Positions 21,990 through 31,338 of a stretch of 64,000 bases of DNA are shown here, one piece after another. The stretch covers positions 29,137,115-29,201,114 of the forward strand of contig JAJEKV010000002.1 in assembly GCA_021234155.1 (NCBI GenBank), given 5' to 3'. The translations under genes were made by a program, and so were the position numbers. How positions within the stretch are numbered: the stretch's first letter is position 1; the number at the start of each line of letters is the position of its first letter. The stretch comes from Isoetes taiwanensis. Its lineage: Eukaryota > Streptophyta > Lycopodiopsida > Isoetales > Isoetaceae. The notes below the pieces were generated by a model. It saw nothing but the letters and a program-made list of their open reading frames with translations, made no database searches and had not been told where the DNA came from.

Positions 21990-22955
21990 ACTTTAGGAGT
22001 GCACCAGGGTAAAAATTAAGGAGGATTAATCGCAAATGAGCTAAGGCAGCTTTGCATTCTATATTATCCAAATGTCGTAATGCATCGTTATCTAGTTGGA
22101 GGCTTAAAAAAATGATGTTTAAAACCTTGGTTCAGACTGTAGTGTTGTATGGTGCACCCATTTGGGGGCCCTCAATACACACAAGATTAGGGAATAAAAT
22201 AGAACAGGTATTGAAGATGTTTATTCTGGAAGAACTTAGCATAAAGAAACAGACACCTTATGCAATTTTACTGGCAGAAACATGTCTTCTCCCGCTAGAA
22301 GCTGAAGCTTTATGTTTAACTCTGACTTTTGTAAACAGACTCAGGGGCATGGATGATAACTAATTGCCAAAACTAGCAATGGATATGTCATTGGTTTGGT
22401 TTAAAGAAGTACAGGATTGGACAGGTCGATGGGGGATTGCAGTAAACAATCTGCCAGATTCTGAGATCAGCATTGGAGAAATAGTTCAAGAAAACTTTGT
22501 CAAACAACTATTGGAGAAACGCGGTTCAAGGATGACCTTTTATCAGAAGAATGTAAATCCCCTACTCATTTATGTTAGCCAAGATTACTTGAATGCTTCT
22601 ATTTCTAAGCAGCTGAAAAGAACAATTGCAAGTTATAGGTCTGGATCACACTTGTTGAAAGTGAAAACAGGGTGATGGCAGAAGCTTGATCGGGAAAAGA
22701 GAACATGTGACATTTGTGGATCAGGTGAAGTGGAAGATGAAGAACATGTTTTCTTGTATTACTCAGCATATCAATATATGCGAGAACAGTACGATATCCA
22801 TCAACCAAATTTTCATTCTTTGTTATCATTAGATCCAAGAATATTGGGCTGTCATATGAAATCAGTAGAATCTTAAAGAGATTTATTGTTGAATATGACA
22901 CAAACATAGTGCTAATCATTGTATCTGCTGCTTCTTGATCCAACGAGGCATGATA
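21990..22955 (+). mobile_element. LINE fragment B: reverse-transcriptase C-terminus and zinc finger
   Basis: From about 22020 the plus strand reads LSKCRNASLSSWRLKK, then KTLVQTVVLYGAPIWGPS, the 'LFxTLVxPVLLYGAxxWG' segment that follows the RT fingers in many LINEs. It continues with ILLAETCLLPLEAEALCLTL. From 22680 a Cys/His cluster (CDICGSGEVEDEEHVFLYY) marks the C-terminal zinc knuckle. Stops at 22361 and 22673 break the frame. The upstream part with the YADD box is missing. The 3' end runs into a hexanucleotide array instead of poly(A), so it is probably not L1-like. It shares its C-terminal layout with family C at 24-25.4 kb. Confidence 0.75.
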
Positions 22956-23049
22956 ATCAATATCAATATCAATATCAATATCAATATCAATATCAATATC
23001 AATATCAATATCAATATCAATATCAATATCAATATCAATATCAATCAAT
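22956..23049 (+). repeat. (ATCAAT)n microsatellite, about 15 units, tail of LINE B
   Basis: An almost pure hexamer array begins shortly after the LINE zinc-finger region, at the place where a non-poly(A) LINE ends. Simple-repeat tails are known for several non-L1 LINE clades and are seen in three other LINE 3' ends in this window. Confidence 0.9.
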
Positions 23050-23054
23050 CAATA

Positions 23055-23165
23055 TCCAAGGAGATTACAAAAAAATGATGAAATTCCTATGCTTTTACTT
23101 TTATTATGGCATGGCGAAAGAGTGGCATAAATCTGTGGGGTTAGTGACCTGACAGGTTTTGTGCT
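23055..23165 (+). repeat. Dispersed repeat block, copy 1 (partner at 25473-25580)
   Basis: Text from AAGGAGATTACAAAAAAATG through CTGACAGG closely parallels 25473-25580 (AAGGAGGTTACGAAAAGATG ... CTGACAGG). Similarity is about 80-85% by eye. The two copies bracket a 2.3-kb interval that contains LINE C. Confidence 0.7.
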
Positions 23166-23990
23166 AGGGAACCCATGGGTAGGAGAGGGTTTTCCGGCGG
23201 GAAACCGGCAGGCGGCGCTGCCACGAGGGGAGGGGGTGTTAGCCCCGAGCGGCGCCGCCGGTTTCCTGCCAGAAATCCTCGACTGCCCGTGGGTTACCGC
23301 ACATCGACCACAGTAGGGCTAAATTTCGTTCCTGCTCTCTATTCCCCCTTCTCTGTTCTTCGCCGATTATCTGTTCTGTTCTAAGATCAGTGGTTTCTTC
23401 ATCAGTTCTTCGTAGATTCGCCGAAAGCGCTTCTGTAGAGCGTGTAGCAGAAGCTTTTAGCCCTTTTTCCACTTGGTTTCTTCATATCCGGCTGTGTGCT
23501 TCACAGATACTTTCATTTAGCAGGCTCATTATTCCGTCGCTTCTGCTTTTGGTTCTGTTCTAGAATAATTTTTGACAGATCCGGCTTTGAGCTAAGCTTT
23601 GACAGATCCGGCTGTGGCTTTGACAGATCCGGCTTTGACAGATCCGGCTATCTAAGCTTCGGGAACGGTTATGGCGGCGCTAGAGAATAGGGTTAGAAGT
23701 TCATTATTGTCTTCGTTGTGCACATTGAACAAAAAAACGTTGTTCATCACAGAAAAAATTGCCAAATAGCTGAATAGTCGGCCGCGTAATCGCCAAGCGT
23801 AATAGCCGAAAGCATAGCAAAATAGCAAAGCCGAAATGAAAGAGACGATACCAAATAAGCCGAAAAAATCGCGAAAGCGTAAATCGCGAAAGAGAATGTT
23901 TAGCGATTAACTGGGCGGCGCCGGGAAGATCAAGAACCAAGATTACCTGTATAAAACTTACACCATAATTACCAGAAATTTAGCCCTACT
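23166..23990. other. GC-rich, 5'-UTR-like segment with repeats
   Basis: This is unusually GC-rich for the window at 23170-23290, including GGGAAACCGGCAGGCGGC and a near-mirror GCCGCCGGTTTCCTGCC that could pair. It holds a four-unit short repeat at 23571-23650. An inverted pair of about 16 bp, AGTAGGGCTAAATTTC (23310) and its complement (about 23980), frames most of it. No gene is recognised. It may be the untranslated leader of an unknown element. Confidence 0.4.
23571..23650 (+). repeat. Four-unit short repeat (TTTGACAGATCCGGCT)
   Basis: The 16-base phrase TTTGACAGATCCGGCT occurs four times in 80 bases with variable spacers. In the frame 23496-23690 it encodes Phe-Asp-Arg-Ser-Gly each time. 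That frame has no other recognisable content, so the coding reading is probably incidental. Confidence 0.85.
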
Positions 23991-23999
23991 AGTGGTTTA

Positions 24000-24203
24000 C
24001 GAACTAGAGAACATTTCATGAATAAGAATAAGAATAGATTTTTAGCGTCCACGGAGACCAATTGGCCTATGGGACCCAAACCAAAAAGAGAGCGAAGAAG
24101 CCTATTATCGGCGAGGATTAATAAACCCCGCCAGAAGGGTTTTGAGGGAAAAACCTTAGCGATATCATTATCTTTGTACGTTAGTACAATTGTATAGGAC
24201 AGT
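24000..24203 (-). mobile_element. LINE family C copy 1: 3' UTR and (TTCTTA)n tail
   Basis: On the minus strand the text GGTTTTTCCCTCAAAACCC, then TTAATCC, then TTGGGTCCCATAGGCCAATTGG and GTCTCCGTGGACG ends in a short TTCTTA array at about 24021-24037. The same 3' UTR occurs at 37130-37320, 43850-43915 and 60075-60215, each with its own tail. Confidence 0.85.
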
Positions 24204-25439
24204 TCAATGCCGTCCCGTAGGACACAACTGAGTCCGTGCATCCATAACCTCCTGGAGGTATGACCCCAACAAACCCACTGACGCCGTAGTCAATAACTGA
24301 TGCAATGGCTGGCCAGGCACTATTAATCGAACATATCGCTCTCGGATATGAGCAAATGCTGGACAGATCTGGAGGGCATGACATTCATCCTCAATGGCAC
24401 CTTGGTGGCAACACTGGCAAAGCCTTTGCTCCCGTGCTTCCCGAGCCCAACGTCCTGTTTCAATGTGGAGGCGATGTGCACCCGTGAGGATGGAAGCTAT
24501 AAGTCCGCGCTTCTTCATGGGCTGGGTGTACAAGTACTGGTGTGGGCCTCTCGTGAGCCTAGGATTGACTTGTTTGGCGATAGTGTGCCCGCTTAACGTC
24601 GCGTCGAGCATCCGCATCCCGAGCTTGCGAAGGAAAGTAGCATCTAGGTACGGCTTAAGTGCCTCACGATCTTTCTTTGTCCCGACTGACGATCTGCTTC
24701 TGTTTGCACACACCCCAAAGAGAACCACCGAGCTTGCTTGTCTTTCCAGCAGGATTTTAGGCGTTGGGGACCCATTGCCATGGCCAAAGCAAGGTTGGGC
24801 AAGCGTGTATCAGGCATAGCGACCACCTTCTGGAAGTAAACAATATGGCGTTCCAATGCCACCCGTTGAAGGGGTAGAAAACCTGTCTCCTGGAGTAGGA
24901 TCTGGTATGGAACTGTGGACTTCACCCCAAGGGCCCGCGCCAAGAAGGCCTTACTCACACTTTCGAGGTCATTCAGTCTTGAGGGATATCAACGGACCCC
25001 ACACTTCTGCCCCATACAAAAGGACCGGCTCGACCAAGGCCCGAAACAAGTGTGACTGGTGGCCCCAGGCATACAACTCTGCCTTGTGGCTGTTGTTCTG
25101 CATGGCATATAGTGCTTTCCAACCCGCCGTGACCCGCAACCTGATGGCAGCATCCCAATGGGTGGTAGTTGAGAACTCGATCCCCAAGTACTTGTAGGTC
25201 GGAGCCACCTCTGCCTCTTGTCCCTGGTAAGTGAATGAGAGAAGCCTTGGCTGATGGGATGATGCTACTAGCAGCACCCTAGTTTTGGCCAAGTTAACTC
25301 GCATGCCAGTGAATCGGCAAAAAGTGTCAAGAGCATCCAGGTGACGTTGCATGTCCTCTGGAGTATAGGCCAGGAGGTTGACATCGTCAGCATGAATGTA
25401 TCCTATCAAGAATAATGCAACAAGATAAGCTAGAGACAT
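24204..25439 (-). mobile_element. LINE family C copy 1: reverse-transcriptase C-terminal part, decayed
   Basis: Minus-strand frames at 24969-25439 contain HADDVNLLAYTPEDMQRHLD (a YADD-like box with Tyr changed to His), FCRFTGMRVNLAKTRVLL, YKYLGIEFSTTTHWDAAIRL and LVEPVLLYGAEVWGP. The order is that of LINE RT domains 4 to thumb. Frames at 24644-24958 (VPYQILLQETGFLPLQRVAL) and 24204-24728 (CQCCHQGAIEDECHALQICPA, the zinc knuckle) complete the C-terminus. Frames shift twice. The copy is 5'-truncated just upstream of the YADD box, close to where the copy at 58.8 kb is truncated too. Confidence 0.85.
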
Positions 25440-25472
25440 TGCTGAATGGTAAAATGCATAGCTTACACATTC

Positions 25473-25580
25473 GTATTCAAGGAGGTTACGAAAAGATGAT
25501 AAAATTTCTATGATTTTACTTTTATTGTGGTATGGCAGAAGAGTGGCATCAATTTGTGGGGTCAGACTGACAGGTTTGGA
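25473..25580 (+). repeat. Dispersed repeat block, copy 2 (partner at 23055-23165)
   Basis: This is the second copy of the block described at 23055-23165, in the same orientation. It lies between LINE C and the GC-hairpin/118-bp repeat. Confidence 0.7.
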
Positions 25581-25589
25581 ACTAGAGAA

Positions 25590-25630
25590 ATGTTCGCGGC
25601 AGTGGCCGCCGCGATAAATTTCTTGTATAA
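25590..25630 (+). repeat. Dispersed GC-hairpin motif, copy 2
   Basis: ATGTTCGCGGCAGTGGCCGC is followed by CGCGATAAATTTCTTGTATA. GCGGC and GCCGC can pair around a short loop. It continues directly into the 118-bp tandem repeat. Confidence 0.75.
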
Positions 25631-25848
25631 CTTAGAATTTATCATTAGCTCTGCCCCCACACTAACGCCTTTGTGTAAGATGGGTATTGCAATCTTGTAT
25701 GATCTATATCTTTTTCTTCAAGGCTGCCGCGATAAATTTCTTGTATAACTTAGAATTTATCATTAGCTCTGCCTCCACACTAAATGCCTTTGTGTAAGAT
25801 GGGTATTGCAATCTTGTATTATCTATATCTTTTTCTTCTACGCACTTG
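25613..25848 (+). repeat. Tandem duplication, period 118 bp
   Basis: GATAAATTTCTTGTATAACT at 25613 recurs at 25731. The rest of the unit (TTAGCTCTGCC, CACTAA, CTTTGTGTAAGATGGGTATT) is nearly identical. The second unit is preceded by GGCTGCCGC, a partial third copy of the GC-hairpin motif. Confidence 0.85.
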
Positions 25849-26521
25849 ATGATACATTTTGAGTTAAACTAAATTATTTAGAAACCCAAGAAGGGGATTC
25901 ATGGTATATCCAGATGAACTGTTCATGAAATGGGTTAGTACTTGGACTGTTATCTTTGCAGGCATGATATACAATAAAAATTAAGAGTTCAGAGCTTGAG
26001 GGATTCTGGTGGAAAAGTAATTTCTAGCTCTTTCCCAGTTCCACGGGCATGGAGTCGTAGAAATTACCCAGGTTGCTTCATCCACTGGCATGTGCGTTCC
26101 ATACAGCCACTTCTTATTGAGAACGGGGTCATAAACTTCAGACTTTGATATGAACTAATCTTGAAATATTCAACCTTTGCCTTGAGCGCTGAAACATACA
26201 ATTTTGTGTTGGCTGATTGGTAGAATGAATTTGATTCCCACTTGTACACAAAATCATCTTATGTGCTTTAAGCAACAAGCAGGCAGCAGAAACGGTCCTT
26301 GCTTCTGGAGATCCAATGTTCAATATATGGAAAAAAAAATCTGGTGCCAAATCAACTTTCATCATCTGGTGCCAAATTGTTATACGAAAGTCGGAAATGT
26401 TATCTATAGTTCTGATTTGGCTTCATGTTTGTCTAAGCTTTGTGGATATGCATACCTCAGGGCATGTCGAAGATTACTTGTCATTCTGAACATGAAATAA
26501 TATTATTCCTTTGAAGTTATT
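25849..26521. other. 3' flank of PPR gene 2; no recognised feature
   Basis: Only short open frames are seen. I searched the minus strand for an E+/DYW continuation of the PPR gene (a CxxCH or DYW ending) and found none. Confidence 0.5.
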
Positions 26522-28544
26522 TCATGCATATATTGGAAAGGGCATGCTGTCAATGGAAATGTCACTTCGATTAATTCCAGCAGCCTCCGACATGACAGCA
26601 TCAGCACAGATATTTGACAATAGCACATATCCAGCAGAAAATGACTCATCCAGTTGGACCACTTTCTCGAAGCAAATTTTTCCTAGCTCCACATTACCAT
26701 GCATCTTACAAGCATTGAACAAAGACATCCAACCTAAAAAGTTTGACACTGTAACTTCATTGAGCAAGCCCTTTGCTTCCTCAAGGCATCCTGCACGTCC
26801 TAGAAGATCAACCATGCAATTATAGTGCTCAACATCTGGTGTGACGTCATAGTGTTCCTCCATATGTTCAAAATACCAGCGGCCATTATCTACAAGACCT
26901 GCCCGACTGCAAGCTATAAGAACACAAAGAAGGATGATTCTGTTTGGTTTTATGCTCTCTTGCTGCATCCTTTGAAGACATTCCACAGCAAGAGGCCCTT
27001 CACCATGTTGTGCATATGCTGCAAGTATCGCACCCCATGAAACAACATCTCTGCCTAGTAAGTTATCAAACACTATGTGTGCTTCTTCCAGGTTCCCACA
27101 TTTGGCATACATGTCCACAAGAGTATTTCCAATGAGAATCTCAGACTGCAAATTATCCTCAATAATCTGAGCATGAAGGAATCTGCCTTGTTGTATAGCA
27201 CCTATACACCCACATCCTTTCAAAAGCCCCAAATATATCACCTGGTTAGGATGCATCTCCTCATTTTCCATGTTATGAAGACATTCTAGGACAGGAAGAC
27301 CCTCACCATACTCAGCATACCCTATAATTATTGCACCCCATGCTACGACATCTCGATGTAAAAGCTTATTAAATATTTCTTGTGCCTCATCAAACATTCC
27401 ACATTTTGAATACATGTCGACAAGTGCGCCTCCAACAAGAGTATCAAACTGAAGGTGATCCTTAATAATCTGTTCATGTATATGCCTACCCTTCTCTACA
27501 AAACATGTAAGACCACATGCTTTCAATGCACCCAAAAATGTGACTTTGCTAGGCTTCATATTATGAAGCTGCATCTTCTCAAAGTATTCTAGTGCAAGAA
27601 TTCCTTTCTCATGTTGAACATATCCTGTAATAAGAGCACCCCATGCTATAATATCTGGAGCAGGTAAATTACGAAACACTTTAGTTGCGTCCTCTAGCTC
27701 CCCACATTTGCAGTACATATCAACTAGGGTGTTTCCTAGGACAAAATCAAATTGTAGCTGACTTTCAATCACCTGTTCATGGATGTGCCTGCCTCGTGCT
27801 ATGGCGACTATACCACCACATGCTTTTAGGATAATTGAAAATGTGACTTCAGTAGGCTGTACACCATTCTGTTGCATGCGTTCAAAGCATTCTAGAGCAT
27901 AAATGCCTTTGCCATGCTGGGTATACCCTGCAATCATTGCGCCCCACGTCACAACATTCCGGCTGGGCAATTTGTCAAAGATTCTGCGGGCCTCCTCTAC
28001 AATCCCACATTTGGCATACATATCAACAATGGTAGTTCCCACAACAACATCAAATTCTATTTTATTCTCAATGATGCACTGATGAATATGCCTGCCTTGC
28101 AGCAAGGCACCCATGTTCCCACATGCCTTTAACATCACTAGAAATGTAACTTTGTCGGGCTTTAAGCAACGTTCTTGCATATTACCATACAACTCAAAGG
28201 CTAAGCGTCCTTCACCTAATTTGGCTTGGGCTGATATAACAGCATTCCAAGTATACTGACTAGGTTCTAAAACGTTATCATATGTTTGATTTGCCTCAGT
28301 TAAAGTTCCACATGAGGTGAAGAGACGAATGAGATGGTCTGCCAATACGGTTATCCAATCTAGTCCATTGTATAATATACACGACTTCACCTTTCTAGCA
28401 AGTTCAAGATCATTCAATTGAGTGCATTCGTGTACAAGACAGTAAGCTATGTCTTGCGAAATAGCCATACCTTTGTGCTCCATAATCTTAGCAAAATTGA
28501 GCATCTCTTCAAGCCGGCCTTGTTTGATCGAGCCTTTAATTTTT
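26522..28544 (-). CDS. PLS-type pentatricopeptide-repeat protein (PPR gene 2), about 670 aa, 5' end uncertain
   Basis: A long minus-strand frame is packed with PPR motifs. At least six blocks of about 100 residues follow the pattern 'RHIHExIIExxLxFDxxVGxxLVDMYxKCGxxxxAxxxFxxLxxRDVVxWGAxIxGYxQHGxG' (for example NVVTWGAMIAGYTQHGKG, DVVSWGAILAAYAQHGEG). The end shows VEHYNCMVDLLGRAGCLEEA and an E-motif-like AGYVLLSNICADA, then stops at 26522 without E+ or DYW. Nuclear PPR proteins bind organellar RNA. The frame opens at a stop near 28574 with no nearby ATG; the first in-frame Met is about 23 codons in. A good 3' splice site (TTAATTGCAG) ends at 28545, so a 5' exon upstream is likely. Successive blocks are very similar, suggesting internal repeat duplication. 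Confidence 0.85.
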
Positions 28545-28791
28545 CTGCAATTAATATCGGCAAGTAAGAACACTTAATTCAGAAAAACAAAAAGAAAACC
28601 ACTTGATGTTCAGTATTAAGACCTGGTGCGCGAATGAAGAGAGCGGGATTGGCAACCTCGCCCATTTCTAAGGCCATGGCTGATGTAGAGAACTGCCCAG
28701 CAGCTGGGCAGCTGACCCATTCAATAACGCTACCAATGTGCCCATATGCCACACAAGGAGAATGCTTCAATACCACGCAAGCCCAAGTCAT
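28545..28791 (-). other. Candidate first exon and short intron of PPR gene 2
   Basis: An ATG at 28791 starts 70 codons (MTWACVVLKHSPCVAYGHIG...) ending at 28579. A possible donor CACCAG|GTCTTA at 28622 and the acceptor ending at 28545 would define a 78-nt intron. Joined this way the frame is off by one, so either the donor is elsewhere or this exon is untranslated. I list it because the main PPR frame has no good start of its own. Confidence 0.3.
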
Positions 28792-28799
28792 CGAAACTC

Positions 28800-29215
28800 C
28801 TCGTTGAATGCAGCCTAGAGGAGAAAACCTGCGATCTCTTCGCCCTTCTATGTTGTCTCGACATTTTTGTTCTTTCCTTTACCTGAACTACCACGGCCAT
28901 TGCGGTGATTTCCACTATTGGAAATTTTAAAAATTTAAAAGGTAAGCAAGGAGCAAAATTGCAACCCAATTGGGTTGATTGGGTTGTAGAGACTACCAAC
29001 GTTTTTGCATCTGAAAACCAAAGTATGAAAGTATGGGACAAGGTTTATCTCTGAATGAAAACCAATTCTTGAGGACATTTCAGGAATATTCTTGGAATAA
29101 TCTTTTTTTTAAAAGAAAGGCCTCATATAAATTTTCTTTATAGCAATACGTTTTTTACAATTATCATTCATATATAATTAGGTCTCCTTTTCTGTTTAAC
29201 ATTATTTATTTGAAG
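28800..29215. other. Spacer between PPR gene 2 and the PPO relic
   Basis: No coding signal is seen. It would hold the PPR gene 2 promoter. The right part is AT-rich. Confidence 0.4.
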
Positions 29216-29401
29216 CTAATTTGTTTGAAGCATCTGACACGTATTTGCAAACAAAAATTTAGGGGAAGAATGCTTTGGATCTTTTGAACTCCATATATTA
29301 GATGAGACGCATTTATGATATGCACTTATGCATTTATGGCGGCTAGAAGAATACGAAGGCCATGCATCCAATGCATCCCTGACCTTGGCCTTTACTGGAT
29401 C
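29216..29401 (-). pseudogene. Polyphenol oxidase (tyrosinase family) pseudogene, C-terminal piece
   Basis: On the minus strand, from 29401 down, the frame reads VKAKVRDALDAWPSYSSS. This matches the stretch after the 'DWLxxxFxFYDE' motif of plant PPO (the 'xVRVKVRDCLD' segment). It joins in frame to the piece at 35691-36376 if the insertion at 29402-35690 and one 8-bp TSD copy are left out. No family-like sequence continues past about 29330, and the frame ends at 29216. The C-terminal KFDV domain is therefore missing or unrecognisable. Confidence 0.8.
29394..29401. repeat. 8-bp target-site duplication, left copy (ACTGGATC)
   Basis: This is identical to 35691-35698. Both copies lie at the point where PPO coding sequence stops and resumes. 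Confidence 0.9.
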
Positions 29402-29504
29402 CAGGGAAAAAATTAAGCATACTATATATTTTTTATAAAAAATGCTTTGGCTATTTTTCAAAATCTTACAGTATTTTATGATATATATTTGGCGAAAATT
29501 ATTA

Positions 29505-29509
29505 TTATC
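29505..29509. repeat. 5-bp target-site duplication of copia, left (TTATC)
   Basis: TTATC here matches 35003-35007. This match sets the LTR ends at TG...TA; ending the LTR three bases earlier at CA would leave mismatched duplications. Confidence 0.8.
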
Positions 29510-29752
29510 TGTTGGTTATATTGTATTAACCATTGACAAGAATGACGTTTGTCTTTTACTGTGGTAACAGTTTGGTGGACACTAGGTTTTACACAGGGTT
29601 TTTAGTTCCATAGATTTAGGGACTTCCATTGAGTGCTCCTGAATTTAGGCATGACGGTGAGGCTGCTATTTGTAGCACCGCCACAGATGTATAAGATCAG
29701 AATTATTCTCAATGAAAGAAGCTTTTTCGTGTTCGGTTTACGTTTATCATTA
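29510..29752 (+). repeat. Copia 5' LTR (243 bp)
   Basis: It begins TGTTGGTTATATTG and ends ATCATTA, and contains the promoter and R region. It matches the 3' LTR except at 29735, 29740 and 29741, all within the last 18 bases next to the primer-binding site. Confidence 0.95.
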
Positions 29753-29770
29753 TGGTATCGAGGCGGAACG
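29753..29770 (+). promoter_or_regulatory. Primer-binding site of the copia element
   Basis: TGGTATCGAGGC immediately follows the LTR and resembles the complement of the initiator-Met tRNA 3' end used by plant copia elements (TGGTATCAGAGC), with a small change after TGGTATC. It would prime minus-strand DNA synthesis. Confidence 0.7.
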
Positions 29771-30663
29771 ATTCTTGTGGAGTAAGTGCATCGATCAAAC
29801 TTCGGAGGAAATGGGAAGGATCGAAAAGTTATCACACTCCAACGAGTTCTATTGGTTCATAAAAGTTCGGGGAAGCTCTCGGCAAAAAAGGCTATGGCAC
29901 ATCGTGGTCCGGTGATGAACCACGACCAAAGGTACCATCTCCCACCGCCGCCTCGCCTCAAAAGGAACCGCTAAGGTCAAGACAAGGTTGAAGCATTAGG
30001 CAGGGAGAATGATGCCGAAAGGCAAGCTCTTGCTCAAGTGGTTGCTTGAAAGATCGGGGAAAGGAGGGGGCGCATGATGCGGGTACCTTGATGACACAAT
30101 GATTGCTCGGGTAGAATCGTGGAAAGTGCTAAGGTTGCACGGGATCACCGGTTGCAATCTACAAGAGAAAACATTTTTTCGGCAAGCTAACTTGTACGCA
30201 ACTATTTTTACTTTGCCAAGTTAAAGGAGTATGCATCAGCAGAGGAGTATATCTCAAGATCAAAGCGGCGACACTCAACCCAAGGGGATGGAAAAGGGCA
30301 TTGAAGATGATCTAATTGTGGGTGCATTGTTACTAGGCTTACCTTCAAGCTATAACAATGTGAAGAACGTAATAGGCTCATCTGAGCACGTCCAACTTGA
30401 ATGGGCGTGCCAGCAGATCCTTATGGAAGAGATGAACCAAGCAGGGGGCAAAAAAGCATCCTCAGCCAAAGAAGGGCAAGCTGCGTTAATTGGCAGAACT
30501 GAAGGAAATGAAACAAGAAAATGTTTCAACTGCAATAAGATTGGTCATATTGCAAAGGACTGTGGAGAACCTGATAGGAGAAAGAAAAAGCAAAGGATAT
30601 TAGAGAAAGAAGAACCAAAGAAAAAGAAAAAGGAGGCTCAGGGGCACATAGCATCTCGGGAGA
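29771..30663 (+). pseudogene. Copia gag, 5' half decayed, zinc knuckle intact
   Basis: Short frames carry family-like pieces: KLSHSNEFYWFIKVRGSS and QKRLWHIVV near 29830-29910 ('L.G.NF..WK..V...L....LW..V'). After several stops, DDLIVGALLLGLPSSYNNVK from 30307 marks the capsid C-terminus. The nucleocapsid CCHC knuckle CFNCNKIGHIAKDC is at 30522-30563, followed by Lys/Glu- and Ser-rich linkers. Capsid sequence between about 29920 and 30290 is scrambled or deleted, so no full Gag can be made. Confidence 0.8.
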
Positions 30664-31338
30664 GTGAAGATAGTAGTGAATCTGAAAAATCAGAATACTC
30701 CTCAAGCAGTGGATCCACGGTTTTACATTGCACATGCTTTTGTTGCCGCAGAAGAATTTGGAACCATAAGAAGGAACAAAGTGGATATGGCTGCCATGGC
30801 AATTCTGAAGGCACTAGTTGCTTGTATTATTTGGATTCACCTGAGCGTCATGACTGTGATCAGGTGCACAGCAGACAAACTAATGCTTCCATTTAATCTG
30901 GATCCATGGGATGTGCTTCATCATGGACTGATTGCACAAATCTCGCAAGGCACTTGGTACCTTGACTCTGGCGCAAGCGACCACATGACTGGTAAAAAGG
31001 ATGCCTTTGTTTCCCTGGAAGAAAGTTTCAATAACAGGAAAGTTAAGATTGGGAAAGGGAGACTAAAAATTGGAGGCAAAGGTCTAGTAACCCTTGAATT
31101 GCCCACAGGGAACATCCGTCTTAAAGAGACATTATATGTCCCTGATTTAGAAGTTAACTTGCTTTCCATCTCAAAAATGGATGATGCAGGACTATATGTC
31201 ACTTTTGGTGGGCGCAAATGCCTGATCAGAGATCAACACCACACCATTCTTGCTCAAGGAGAACGAGAAGGCAAGCTTTATAAGCTTAGTTGGTGTAAAA
31301 GCGGGGGAGCACATGACCCTTTAATGCACCAAAGATGA
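30664..31338 (+). pseudogene. Copia protease and start of integrase segment
   Basis: The aspartic protease active site appears as WYLDSGASDHMTG; Asp-Ser-Gly-Ala is at 30964-30975. The downstream VTLELPTGNIRLKETLYVPD and VNLLSISKMDDAGLYVTF are typical of the copia protease C-terminus. The frame ends at 31338. The gag-pre-integrase text (IWHERLGHANFQLLKQM) continues from about 31330 in another frame, so a frameshift lies near 31325. Confidence 0.85.

Noticed and set aside
21616-22071. Minus-strand open frame of about 150 codons
   Set aside because: No family resemblance, and its end overlaps the plus-strand LINE B coding. Most likely chance.
26100-26520. Possible E+/DYW exon downstream of PPR gene 2
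   Set aside because: No CxxCH, HxE or terminal DYW-like text in any minus-strand frame.
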